This document shows positions 9,131 through 16,875 of a DNA stretch of 64,000 bases, piece after piece. Source of the DNA: Enterocloster aldenensis. Its GTDB lineage: Bacteria > Bacillota > Clostridia > Lachnospirales > Lachnospiraceae. Position 1 is the first letter of the stretch. The number at the start of each line of letters is the position of its first letter. The notes beneath the pieces are model-generated. The model was not told the origin of the DNA. It ran no database searches and saw only the letters and a list, made by a program, of their open reading frames with translations. The stretch spans positions 62,001-126,000 of the forward strand of contig NZ_QVEX01000008.1 in NCBI RefSeq assembly GCF_003434055.1, given 5' to 3'. A program made the translations under genes and the position numbers.

Positions 9131-9540
9131 TATACCGTCCCCCCTTCCTGTGCCTCTGCCACGGCGCTTATGACAGCGCCCATGTCCCCAATCGCGCCGT
9201 CATGGACACTCAGGGTTTCATTCATTGCGGCAATCTGTTCTTTCAGAAGTTCCAGTTCCGTTTTCTGTCGGATCTCAAATGCGGCCTGTATCCTTCCATC
9301 TTCGGTCTTATCAACCGACCGAAAAGCCGGACTGCAAAGGGCCATGTCTTTGTAGGTCCCTATCTCAGCACCTTCAGTATTCTTAATACTCACCTCCGCC
9401 AGATTATCCATTGTGAGTTTGTCCCACAATGTCCCAAGTGTTGCCAGGTCCTCGACAACTATATGTATGCTATATTTATCCGACCCATCCTCCATTTGGA
9501 TTTCCGTGGAATCTTTCAAAACCATAATGTTTTTATTCAT
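9130..9540 (-). CDS. phage tail-fibre-associated protein with C-terminal coiled coil
   Basis: A 136-residue protein. ATG at 9540 is chosen because AAGGAGGGGATACCTC precedes it. The first 90 residues look like a small alpha/beta domain, and residues 95-125 form a heptad-like helix (ELELLKEQIAAMNETLSVHD). It is followed directly by the 37-aa gene. No family was recognised with confidence. It may be a tail or fibre accessory protein, given its place between the fibre and lysis genes. Confidence 0.65.
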   Translation of the reverse strand: MNKNIMVLKDSTEIQMEDGSDKYSIHIVVEDLATLGTLWDKLTMDNLAEVSIKNTEGAEIGTYKDMALCSPAFRSVDKTEDGRIQAAFEIRQKTELELLKEQIAAMNETLSVHDGAIGDMGAVISAVAEAQEGGTV

Positions 9541-9591
9541 GAGGTATCCCCTCCTTTCTTTCATTTTCTCTTTTTAAATAGCAAAAATATA

Positions 9592-10086
9592 TTACTCAAC
9601 AAACATCCAGTCCTCTGCCAGCATATCAGCCTGGCTTGCCAGCCATCCCATCTGTACTCCGCTCGTGCCAACAAACGCAATGGCTTTATTTCCGATGGCA
9701 TCATGCATACAGTTTACAATCTCGCCCTCTGCATTTTTATAGCTGATACTGGTTGCCAGTTCAATGTGCTGATTTTTTCCATTCCATCCCTGTCTTTTAA
9801 CTTTCAATCCACGTTTCATGTATTTAATAGCATCACCAAAACCAAATGTGGCAACGCCGCCCAGGATGGGTGTGTTTTCTCCATTGGCCGGAATCCAATC
9901 CTCCGATAACACATTCTGCAATGTATATTCCACCCTTTGTGTCTCACGGATATCAAGCCTCTGATTATCCTTTGTGTACATAACGACTGTTTCCTTCTCC
10001 GGATCCCAGCACCAATATCCACCCCAGGACGGCAGTTTCATTGGGATACCCTTTTTCATATTGTTCAATGCTGCTAAAAATCTCAT
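9592..10086 (-). CDS. tandem DUF2829 / Thoeris anti-defence 2 (Tad2)-like protein
   Basis: A 164-residue protein made of two related halves. Residues 81-164 match the DUF2829 pattern: FGDAIKYMKRGLKVKRQGWNG, a middle beta region, then WLASQADMLAEDWMFVE. Residues 1-67 show a diverged copy: FLAALNNMKKGIPMKLPSW ending in VLSEDWIP. Established knowledge: the DUF2829 family includes Tad2, a phage protein that sequesters the cyclic-ADP-ribose-type signal of the Thoeris defence system. Single-domain members are about 80-100 residues, so this is a double-length form. The ATG has AGAGAGGAATT ahead of it. The gene lies 46 bases from the end of the invertible fibre segment. Confidence 0.75.
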   Translation of the reverse strand: MRFLAALNNMKKGIPMKLPSWGGYWCWDPEKETVVMYTKDNQRLDIRETQRVEYTLQNVLSEDWIPANGENTPILGGVATFGFGDAIKYMKRGLKVKRQGWNGKNQHIELATSISYKNAEGEIVNCMHDAIGNKAIAFVGTSGVQMGWLASQADMLAEDWMFVE

Positions 10087-10130
10087 AATTCCTCTCTTTC
10101 TGCTGTTTTTCTGACAGCTCTGTTATTATC

Positions 10131-10382
10131 GAAAATAGCAATTTAAACCTTAAGGCCAATAGTAGTGATTTGACAAATGTATCCAACATTGCGGCGGCGG
10201 CTAATGGAAAAGTGGAACTGAGTGGTGGCCCGATTAAAATCATTGCCCATGCAGGTGATGGTAAATGGGCATTTCAGCAACAATATGGCGACGGAAATAT
10301 ATTATCACTCAGTATTAATGATACTCAAATTGCTTATGATTACTATGACGGTAAAAACTGGACTCGTAAATGGACCAAGTGA
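10131..10382 (+). other. silent alternative tail-fibre C-terminal module
   Basis: A plus-strand reading frame without its own start region: no ribosome site and no N-terminal fibre part. It encodes ENSNLNLK, NSSDLTNVSNI, IIAHAGDGKWAF and ends GKNWTRKWTK. The expressed tip has NSNLVSK, NDSDFTTYVNSI and ends GNWVSKWTK. The spacing and flanking motifs match, but the middle differs strongly, as expected of alternative receptor-binding tips. It would be translated only after inversion of 10132-10624. Confidence 0.78.
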
Positions 10383-10624
10383 TTACTTTGTCCACTTTGA
10401 TACCCAATTCCCACTGGTGTCACGATGGAAAAACTGCATGGCTCCATTGGCAATAGTAATGTTAAGGGCATATCCAAATTCTTGGTTAGGACCTGTTAGC
10501 CATTGAATAATGACATTTGTGTCATCGGTACCAATTCTAAAACCTGTGACTTTACCCATTTTAATCGAATTGACATAGGTGGTAAAATCTGAATCATTTA
10601 CTTTGGATACCAAATTGCTATTTT
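10132..10624. other. putative invertible segment switching the tail-fibre tip
   Basis: The 13-base sequence AAAATAGCAATTT lies on the plus strand at 10132-10144 and as its exact reverse complement at 10612-10624. Between them, the expressed fibre tip (minus strand, stop at 10383-10385) and a silent tip (plus strand, stop at 10380-10382) converge tail to tail. Both tips begin with the codons AAT AGC AAT TT(A/G) in the same phase and end in KWTK, so inversion would swap one in-frame C-terminus for the other. This is the architecture of the Mu G and P1 C segments. No serine invertase is visible; a tyrosine recombinase is encoded at 20421-21467. Confidence 0.8.
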
Positions 10625-12359
10625 GAGTGACAATCGCACTTACTATATCCGCTGCTCCTCCAGGCAGGTCCGCCGTGTTACCAATCATCTCAAGTAATGT
10701 TCTTCCATATGCTGCGTCCAGCGGGTATTTTCCCGGCTCATTGCACAGACCGTTATTGACTAACTGCCCAGTATGTAGGACAAATTTCAGACCGGCTTTT
10801 AAATTCCTGAAAAAATCCCTTATTTTCATTCCGCTGGTCAATTTGTCAAGAAATATCTGGAAACCGGTTATATCTGCTACAACTCCAGTATCATCAAATA
10901 CAGGAGCCGTGAGCGCATCCAGTTGGCCTTGTACCGTGGTGCTCCCAATTCCATTCGTATCTGTTGCTGATATGGATTTTGCTGTACCGTCACACCCTGC
11001 TGCCTGTTCTGCCTGTTCTGCGCTCCTGGCCGCCGCTGTGGCACTGGCCTCCGCCTCCCCTGCCTTCTGGGTTGCTGTAGCTGCCTTCTCACTGGATATG
11101 GATGCGCTTCCTGCCGCCGCCGTGGCACTGTCTGATGCTTCCTTGGCTTTCTGGGTTGCCGTTGCTTCCTTCTCGCTTGCAGTGGCTGCACTCCCTGCCG
11201 CCGCCGTAGCACTGTCTGATGCTTCCTTGGCTTTCTGGGTTGCCGTTGCTTCCTTCTCGCTTGCAGTGGCTGCACTCCCTGCTGCTGCCGTGGCGCTGTC
11301 TGATGCTTCCTTGGCTTTCTGGGTTGCCGTTGCTTCCTTCTCGCTTGCAGTGGCTGCACTCCCTGCTGCTGCCGTGGCGCTGTCTGATGCTTCCTTGGCT
11401 TTCTGGGTTGCCGTTGCTTCCTTCTCGCTTGCAGTGGCTGCACTCCCTGCTGCTGCCGTGGCGCTGTCTGATGCTTCCTTGGCTTTCTGGGTTGCCGTTG
11501 CTTCCTTCTCGCTTGCAGTGGCTGCACTCCCTGCTGCTGCCGTGGCGCTGTCTGATGCTTCCTTGGCTTTCTGGGTTGCCGTTGCTTCCTTCTCGCTTGC
11601 AGTGGCTGCACTCCCTGCTGCTGCCGTGGCGCTGTCTGATGCTTCCTTGGCTTTCTGGGTTGCCGTTGCTTCCTTCTCGCTTGCAGTGGCTGCACTCCCT
11701 GCTGCTGCCGTGGCGCTGTCTGATGCTTCCTTGGCTTTCTGGGTTGATTCCGTTGCCTTCTGGGTTGCTATTCCTGCCTGTTCCTGTGCCTCCCGCAACG
11801 TCTCATTAGCTGTGTTGATTGCAGTTTCTGCCTGCCTCTGCCACTCAGCCTCGTTATTGACCCGCCTTTCCTCGTTGACCTTGCGCTGTTCTTCTGCTTC
11901 CTTCCTCTCGCTCTCATTGGCGTCCAGAATCTCCGTCTTCTGGGTAATGCGTTCCTCCAGCTGCTCCAGTTCACTCAGTTTCCCTGTATATGCCGGTCCA
12001 TCAAAGATTGTATGGCCTACATATACCGCACCCCGGTTTGTGGCCCATTTGATGCTTCCATTCTCATCATATGCCCTTACCGCTATCCACACTGTGCCTT
12101 TCTGGGTGAGGCAGGTATCCGGTATGGTCCACGTAAGCAGTATGTACTCTTCCTGCACCTCAACATCAAGCAGGCAGGTATCCAACACGTTATTGGCATA
12201 TTCCAGGTCCAGGCGGTAATTAAGGTTCGCAATATCAATACCACCCGATGTCACCCGGTCTATACGGATATGACGCACTTCCGCATTGTTATCATATGGT
12301 GTACCTATCTGCCGCTCAGAACGTGGTATGATGAGTTCCCTTCCCTTGACTGTAATCAT
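10383..12359 (-). CDS. tail fibre with BppU-like N-terminus, alanine-rich repeat stalk and switchable tip
   Basis: A 658-residue protein. Residues 1-135 form a beta-rich attachment domain like the N-terminal domain of Firmicutes baseplate fibre proteins (IPRSERQIGTPYDN, GTVWIAVRAYDENG). Residues 135-220 are a charged coiled coil. Residues 220-445 are eight 28-residue repeats built on KAKEASDSATAAAGSA, forming a long helical stalk. Residues 460-575 are a linker domain, and residues from NSNL onward (about 580-658) are the tip encoded inside the invertible segment. It should bind a surface receptor. The gene lies unusually far from the other tail genes, between capsid and lysis genes. Confidence 0.85.
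   Translation of the reverse strand: MITVKGRELIIPRSERQIGTPYDNNAEVRHIRIDRVTSGGIDIANLNYRLDLEYANNVLDTCLLDVEVQEEYILLTWTIPDTCLTQKGTVWIAVRAYDENGSIKWATNRGAVYVGHTIFDGPAYTGKLSELEQLEERITQKTEILDANESERKEAEEQRKVNEERRVNNEAEWQRQAETAINTANETLREAQEQAGIATQKATESTQKAKEASDSATAAAGSAATASEKEATATQKAKEASDSATAAAGSAATASEKEATATQKAKEASDSATAAAGSAATASEKEATATQKAKEASDSATAAAGSAATASEKEATATQKAKEASDSATAAAGSAATASEKEATATQKAKEASDSATAAAGSAATASEKEATATQKAKEASDSATAAAGSAATASEKEATATQKAKEASDSATAAAGSASISSEKAATATQKAGEAEASATAAARSAEQAEQAAGCDGTAKSISATDTNGIGSTTVQGQLDALTAPVFDDTGVVADITGFQIFLDKLTSGMKIRDFFRNLKAGLKFVLHTGQLVNNGLCNEPGKYPLDAAYGRTLLEMIGNTADLPGGAADIVSAIVTQNSNLVSKVNDSDFTTYVNSIKMGKVTGFRIGTDDTNVIIQWLTGPNQEFGYALNITIANGAMQFFHRDTSGNWVSKWTK
11063..11746 (-). 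repeat. 84-bp coding tandem repeats of the fibre stalk (8 units)
   Basis: Eight units with a period of 84 bases; the anchor TGCTTCCTTGGCTTTCTGGG recurs at about 11138, 11222 and every 84 bases to about 11726. Seven units are almost identical in DNA and the one nearest the tip is diverged. Differences are mostly synonymous (gccgccgcc versus gctgctgcc). Near identity implies recent expansion or gene conversion, and copy number is likely to vary by slippage, which would change stalk length in steps of 28 residues. Confidence 0.9.
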
Positions 12360-12374
12360 CCTGCCTGCTCCTTC

Positions 12375-12608
12375 TTATCCCTGGATTAACTCAATCTGTT
12401 TTGCGCTTTCCATTGCAGCTTCTGCCACATTCATCTGGTTCAGGCTGTTTACAATCACTTCATGTACAGACCTGGGCATTTCTACATCAACGCCTCTTTC
12501 CACCAGATAGGCTTTTCCATTCACTCCCACGAACAGCGGTGCTTTATATCTGTCATTGTCCCTGAACAACCTGAACTTTACCATATCTTCTTTCTTTGAT
12601 GCTGCCAT
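12375..12608 (-). CDS. small virion-associated protein next to the major capsid protein
   Basis: A 77-residue protein. ATG at 12608 is chosen because GGAGGTAAAC precedes it. It starts with a basic stretch and the motif MVKFRLFRDND, then a small beta domain (APLFVGVNGKAYLVERG) and a C-terminal helix. The motif resembles the NLRLF element at the N-termini of the scaffold and capsid proteins. The gene begins 12 bases after the capsid gene. A head-decoration or capsid-accessory role is inferred from position only. Confidence 0.65.
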   Translation of the reverse strand: MAASKKEDMVKFRLFRDNDRYKAPLFVGVNGKAYLVERGVDVEMPRSVHEVIVNSLNQMNVAEAAMESAKQIELIQG

Positions 12609-12619
12609 GTTTACCTCCA

Positions 12620-13612
12620 TTAGTTTTCTGTATGGTCATTATAGGTGGATGCGGTTTCAATCCTGATCATGTACTGCTGTGACAGTATTTCTGTTACCTT
12701 CATGGCTTTCCAACCCACGGTTGAACGCTGGTTTAACGGGTCGCTTGTACCTCCGCTTCCAAGTGGCTTTATGATTGTCTCAAGCCCTCCTCCCTCAATA
12801 TTGGTTGTTGCATATGCATTTGCCCCAATCAGCAAGGTGGAATATACATCAATCCCTGACGCGCCGGCATTGACAAATTTCTTAGCCTCTGTGGTTTCCA
12901 CGAACCTTACGCCCTCTAATGTCCCAATCTCTCCTTCATAGATTCTTTCCGGGTTTTTATATTTCACAATTTCAATGAATCTTTCATCGTTTGTGATATC
13001 GTATGAACAATCAGGATGTATGATGGCTACATAGTGACCATTGATTTTCTGGGTATTCTGCACTTTAAGCGCCCTTACAGCCATTTTGATTGCTTTTACT
13101 GTCAACTTCATATCTGCTGTGATTTCAGCCCTGGATGAGACCTGTCCCTCTGCATACAGTACATTTGTCCCTGCGTTCAGGGCTTCCCTGGATATGGTAT
13201 CCAATGTCCCGCCTGCCTGGTTTCCGATGGATGTCGTGGCTTCGACAACAACATTATCAATTGCGGTCATGCTGATCTGGTCAGATAGGGATACATATCC
13301 TCCATACTGTTTCACCTCTGCCTCCAGCTTCGTTACCGTCATGGTCTGCCCTTCCGGTGTCACTCCCTCAGTTAACGGGGTAAGGGCCTTTGGCAGCTGT
13401 TCAAACCGTCTAAATTCAATCCTCTTTCCTCCGTTCTTAGGTATGTTCCTTGCCTGTCCGAATTGATCATGTACCAGCATTGGTTTTGTATACCTCAACA
13501 GGTTCTTATCATAAAAAGTTTTCATTTCCGGTGCCAGCGAGGCGGTCCCCGTGGTGTTTGCCGGTATGGATGTATCAAATAACCTCAGGTTCAACATCAG
13601 TTTCTCTTTCAT
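12620..13612 (-). CDS. major capsid protein, N4-gp56 family type
   Basis: A 330-residue protein whose sequence pattern (TKPMLVHDQFGQARNIPKNG, RRFEQLPKALTPLTEGVTP, HPDCSYDITND) is that of the N4-gp56 family of HK97-fold major capsid proteins. It begins MKEKLMLNLRLFDTS; the LNLRLF element matches the site cut by Prp-type proteases in other Firmicutes phages. The scaffold gene precedes it by 15 bases and GGAAGGAGAAAGA lies before the ATG. It builds the icosahedral head. Confidence 0.9.
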   Translation of the reverse strand: MKEKLMLNLRLFDTSIPANTTGTASLAPEMKTFYDKNLLRYTKPMLVHDQFGQARNIPKNGGKRIEFRRFEQLPKALTPLTEGVTPEGQTMTVTKLEAEVKQYGGYVSLSDQISMTAIDNVVVEATTSIGNQAGGTLDTISREALNAGTNVLYAEGQVSSRAEITADMKLTVKAIKMAVRALKVQNTQKINGHYVAIIHPDCSYDITNDERFIEIVKYKNPERIYEGEIGTLEGVRFVETTEAKKFVNAGASGIDVYSTLLIGANAYATTNIEGGGLETIIKPLGSGGTSDPLNQRSTVGWKAMKVTEILSQQYMIRIETASTYNDHTEN

Positions 13613-13627
13613 TCTTTCTCCTTCCCA

Positions 13628-14527
13628 TTATCCAATTGTTACATGCTCTCCATTCCGCGCCCTTTCTATAAGCGCGTCCATCTGCTCATACGTCATATGC
13701 TCCACATCAATCTTGGTTGTTGTGGCTGCGTTTTTTCCTACCCCATTCTCGCTTGGCCTGGCCGCCCCTGACCTGACGGTATCAGCTACCTTCTTCTTCG
13801 TGTCATTCTCTGTCCTGGCTATCAGGCCCTGGCTGATTTCATCAAAGTGCAGCGCCTTATAGGCTGCCTCAACACTGACACCGGACCCAAGCATCCTTAC
13901 GAAATCGGGATTCTGGCATTCAGCATCCATGCTGAAACCTGGGAATAACTGCTTGCAGCGTTCCGCCTCCATATTCCACCGTTTTGTAAGCTGTTCCCTC
14001 CGTCTTGCATCCTCCTGTTCCCTCTGCACTGCAAGAAGCTGCTGGTTCTGTACCTGTAGGTTCAGCAGGCCCCTATACTGGTCAACGGTCATACCGGCCT
14101 TCAGTGCGGCAGCCTCATAGAAACTGTCATCGTTATCGATGGCCGCCACTATGTCCTCCACCTTCCCGGTAGTGACACCATACCTTGCCCCCAGAAGGTT
14201 AAGCAGCGGTTCGTATGCCTTAAGCTGGCCCTGAAGCTGCTGGTTTTCCGCATATCTGCGGTTCACTGCTTTCTCAATGTCCCGGCCTATTAAATCCTTG
14301 TACTCGGCCTTGATTTTCTTGAATGCTTCTTCCCTATCTTCTGGCGGTACAGGCTCCCCTATGTCCGGTCCCTCCGGTTCCGTCTCCAATTCCCCTTCCG
14401 GCTGTGTCCCCTCTTCCAACTGTGTTCCTGCCGCCTCTGCTGCTCCGGCTGTCCCATCACCTCCAGCACCACCGGACTCCCCGGCTGCACCTTCAAATAA
14501 TCTCAGGTTTAATCTGATTCTCCTCAT
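13628..14527 (-). CDS. capsid scaffolding protein
   Basis: A 299-residue protein. It begins RRIRLNLRLFEGAAG, continues with a low-complexity Gly/Ala/Glu/Pro-rich acidic stretch (residues 14-60), then a long helical and coiled-coil region (about 65-210) and a basic C-terminus. Acidic disordered N-terminus, coiled coil and basic capsid-binding tail directly upstream of the major capsid gene are typical of scaffolds, which shape the procapsid and then leave it. The N-terminal LNLRLF element suggests processing by the Prp-like protease encoded just upstream. Confidence 0.8.
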   Translation of the reverse strand: MRRIRLNLRLFEGAAGESGGAGGDGTAGAAEAAGTQLEEGTQPEGELETEPEGPDIGEPVPPEDREEAFKKIKAEYKDLIGRDIEKAVNRRYAENQQLQGQLKAYEPLLNLLGARYGVTTGKVEDIVAAIDNDDSFYEAAALKAGMTVDQYRGLLNLQVQNQQLLAVQREQEDARRREQLTKRWNMEAERCKQLFPGFSMDAECQNPDFVRMLGSGVSVEAAYKALHFDEISQGLIARTENDTKKKVADTVRSGAARPSENGVGKNAATTTKIDVEHMTYEQMDALIERARNGEHVTIG

Positions 14528-14536
14528 CTCATTCTC

Positions 14537-14584
14537 CTTTCACGGTCTTTCCCGAGAGCCATCTTTCACGGTCTTTCCCGAGAG
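14537..14584 (-). repeat. duplicated 22-base element in the scaffold leader
   Basis: The sequence CTTTCACGGTCTTTCCCGAG plus AG occurs at 14537-14558 and again at 14563-14584, a period of 26. On the transcribed strand the downstream copy contributes the GAAAGGAG ribosome site of the scaffold gene. It may tune scaffold translation or be a simple duplication. Confidence 0.6.
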
Positions 14585-14611
14585 TCAGGTTACTACCATG
14601 CAATAACCATA

Positions 14612-14971
14612 TCAGATATCCTCCACTGAATCCAGCACCCCAACTTTTATGTAATCCGGATACTGTTCCTGTATCAGTTTCATTCCAGTTTCAACTGTTT
14701 TTATGGTTGTTTCAAGTTCCTCACGGTTCCCCGGCTTTGACAGCACCCGCACATTGATTTCTCCTGGCCCATACATCAAATTATGGATTATCACCTTCTT
14801 TTCGTCTGCCATGTCCATTAACCTCTGCACCAGGGTCTGCCCTAGCATGGATATGGCAGCACATACGATATCATGCCCTTCAGGGAGGTGGTTCGTCATT
14901 CCATAACCGGCATGTCCCTTGATGATGATTTTCACATATCCCCTATCTGACCTTATATTTACCGTTGTCAT
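14612..14971 (-). CDS. prp: Prp-like cysteine protease (ribosomal-processing protease family)
   Basis: A 119-residue protein with the family's two signature elements: catalytic His in IKGHAGYG and catalytic Cys in DIVCAAISMLGQTL. Established knowledge: Staphylococcus aureus Prp removes the N-terminal extension of ribosomal protein bL27 and also trims scaffold and capsid proteins of phage 80alpha at an LNLQ(F/L)F-like site. Here a phage-encoded copy sits between portal and scaffold, and scaffold and capsid both begin with LNLRLF. The likely job is head maturation. Its ATG overlaps the end of the portal gene (ATGA-type). Confidence 0.85.
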   Translation of the reverse strand: MTTVNIRSDRGYVKIIIKGHAGYGMTNHLPEGHDIVCAAISMLGQTLVQRLMDMADEKKVIIHNLMYGPGEINVRVLSKPGNREELETTIKTVETGMKLIQEQYPDYIKVGVLDSVEDI

Positions 14972-16866
14972 CTTTTTCCCACCTCCGTTGCTGTCGCGGC
15001 CCTCTGCCTTGCTTTCCCTGCCGCGCTGTTGTCCCTTCCGACAGGCTCACCTATGCTGTTTGTTTCCACCGTCTTCCCTCCCTGGGCATCCATCTGTGGG
15101 TTCATGTCGGCTATCCCTGTACCGTCAAGGACGGACAATATCTTCTGGTTCCCTGTCATCTCATATATCAGTCCGGCCATCTGCGCCATGGTCTCCTGCA
15201 TCCTCTGGATTTGCTGGAACATGGTCCCGTTCTCCTGTACCTGCTTTATGACTTCATCCCGCTTATCAAAATCCATCATTTTTATGACCGCAAGCGCCTG
15301 ATCCGCATTCTGTGGGGCGAATACCCCCATCCCATACAGTTCTTTCGCTAACTCATTGTTCGCTATCCGGCTATACATGCTCGCTTTCTGGGCTGATACC
15401 TTGACATCAAATACCGGCTTCCTGACGGATAACCCGCCGTCCATCATTGGCATCTCAGCTGGCTGTAACCCCTCATTGGTCAGGGTGACATATTCCGGGT
15501 TACCGTTGGGCCTGGTTATCCGGTAGCACCGTGGGATGTCGTAGAACTGCCTTATCAGTTCAATGATTAGTGTCACTACCTCAGAATAGGCTATATAGCT
15601 GTCCTTGAGCATGTCCCTGGACAGTTTCGAACCGGCTTCCTGTAATGCGGCAATCGCACTTGCCGCTGTCACGCCGGAGGTTGTTGAACCTTGGGAGAAA
15701 TCACGGTTCCCGGATGTTTCCTTCAGTTCGTCAATCTTGGCCTGCCGGATGGCCATCACATTGCTGGACATCTCAGGAGGCTTGATCTGTTTCACGGAAT
15801 CCTCCCTTAAATCCCCACTGCAATGCACCAGGTCCTTTGACAGGTCGGTAAATTCGTCCTCTTCTACCTGCGCGCTCCCGCTGATAAAATATCTTGGCCG
15901 GTTAAGATTGGCATGCTTAAGGATTACCTGGTCAAGCTTATCTATGTACTCCTGTGGGTTTATCATCACATCCAGGTATCCGAAACCGGCCGGTGAACCT
16001 TTATCGGGAAACATCCGATCAAAAACAAACGGGTATCTGCCATGTTCATATAGCCCCGCCTGATATTCCGGGCTATTTTCCGTGGCGAAAAGCACATGTC
16101 CTTCCACAAACTTGCAATAATGCAGGACCGTCCGGTTCGTCCTGATTCCGTTTACCTCCCCATATACCTTGCGTCTGTAGTACCAGTCAAATACATTCAC
16201 CTTCTTAGAGGTGTCCAATTTGGACACGTAAGCATATTCCGGCTTATAGATGACTTCCCCCTGGAGTTTCCCCTTTAGTTCAGGATACTCCTCCTCCAGT
16301 ATTTCATGGTCCACCATGCCGATTACGAACACATTATCTGATTCCTGTATGTCGTTAATCCCCGGCTCCCAGAATATGTCCATCATGTCTATATGCCTGA
16401 TTTCTATGTCACCCAGTCCGTTTTCTTTTTCCTGGTTCCAGAATATGCCGTATACTGCGGTCCCGGTCTTCGGCTTATCCCACGAACACTCCGAATATGT
16501 CTTATCGAAGCCGTTCTGCTCCATGATGACCGGGACCACTTCCGAAAGCGTCTTTGCGGTCTGTTCATCACTTTCCTCCCTCGGAAGGATTACTGGGCTT
16601 GGGTAGTTGTCCTGGAAGTCCGCGTGCTTGTTGATTATGCTGTTGAACAGCCATGCACTGGTGGGCTGTGGGTCATTTGGGTTTCCTGACTTACTGGAAA
16701 ATCTTTCCCAATGGTTATTCTTCCACCATTCCTCTGCATTTATGATCCGCTTTGTAAGGTCATCCTTGGCCTCCTTATACTTCTGGAAGGTCTGTAATGC
16801 ATCATCAATTGTCTTTTCGTTGACTGGCATCTGCACGCCGCCCTGCGTGGTGTTATCGTTCTCCAT
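14968..16866 (-). CDS. portal protein, P22 type
   Basis: A 632-residue protein. AAGGAGGATAT precedes the ATG. The N-terminal region (NAEEWWKNNHW, PTSAWLFNSIINKHADFQD) and the central core (HIDMMDIFWEPG, RYPFVFDRMFPDKGSPAGFG) follow the large P22-type portal pattern. The length also fits that family rather than the 400-500 residues of siphovirus portals. It forms the dodecameric ring through which DNA enters and leaves the head. It lies directly after the large terminase, and the C-terminal 120 residues are Gln/Met-rich helices like a barrel. Confidence 0.87.
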   Translation of the reverse strand: MENDNTTQGGVQMPVNEKTIDDALQTFQKYKEAKDDLTKRIINAEEWWKNNHWERFSSKSGNPNDPQPTSAWLFNSIINKHADFQDNYPSPVILPREESDEQTAKTLSEVVPVIMEQNGFDKTYSECSWDKPKTGTAVYGIFWNQEKENGLGDIEIRHIDMMDIFWEPGINDIQESDNVFVIGMVDHEILEEEYPELKGKLQGEVIYKPEYAYVSKLDTSKKVNVFDWYYRRKVYGEVNGIRTNRTVLHYCKFVEGHVLFATENSPEYQAGLYEHGRYPFVFDRMFPDKGSPAGFGYLDVMINPQEYIDKLDQVILKHANLNRPRYFISGSAQVEEDEFTDLSKDLVHCSGDLREDSVKQIKPPEMSSNVMAIRQAKIDELKETSGNRDFSQGSTTSGVTAASAIAALQEAGSKLSRDMLKDSYIAYSEVVTLIIELIRQFYDIPRCYRITRPNGNPEYVTLTNEGLQPAEMPMMDGGLSVRKPVFDVKVSAQKASMYSRIANNELAKELYGMGVFAPQNADQALAVIKMMDFDKRDEVIKQVQENGTMFQQIQRMQETMAQMAGLIYEMTGNQKILSVLDGTGIADMNPQMDAQGGKTVETNSIGEPVGRDNSAAGKARQRAATATEVGKR

Positions 16867-16875
16867 ATATCCTCC

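Noticed and set aside
10132..10624. Diversity-generating retroelement at the fibre tip
   Set aside because: No reverse transcriptase gene or template repeat is in the window, and the second tip is inverted rather than a near-identical template.
10877..11695. A 272-codon Arg/Gln-rich repetitive frame on the minus strand
   Set aside because: Out-of-frame reading of the same repeats inside the fibre gene; composition is implausible and no start signal is seen.
11063..11746. Possible CRISPR array
   Set aside because: The 84-bp units are head-to-tail without spacers and encode the fibre stalk.
10627..12219. A 530-codon open frame on the plus strand, rich in Ala, Val and Ser
   Set aside because: It is the antisense of the 84-bp fibre repeats; the repetitive DNA keeps the opposite frames open. 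No ribosome site is present, and the minus-strand fibre has clear domains.
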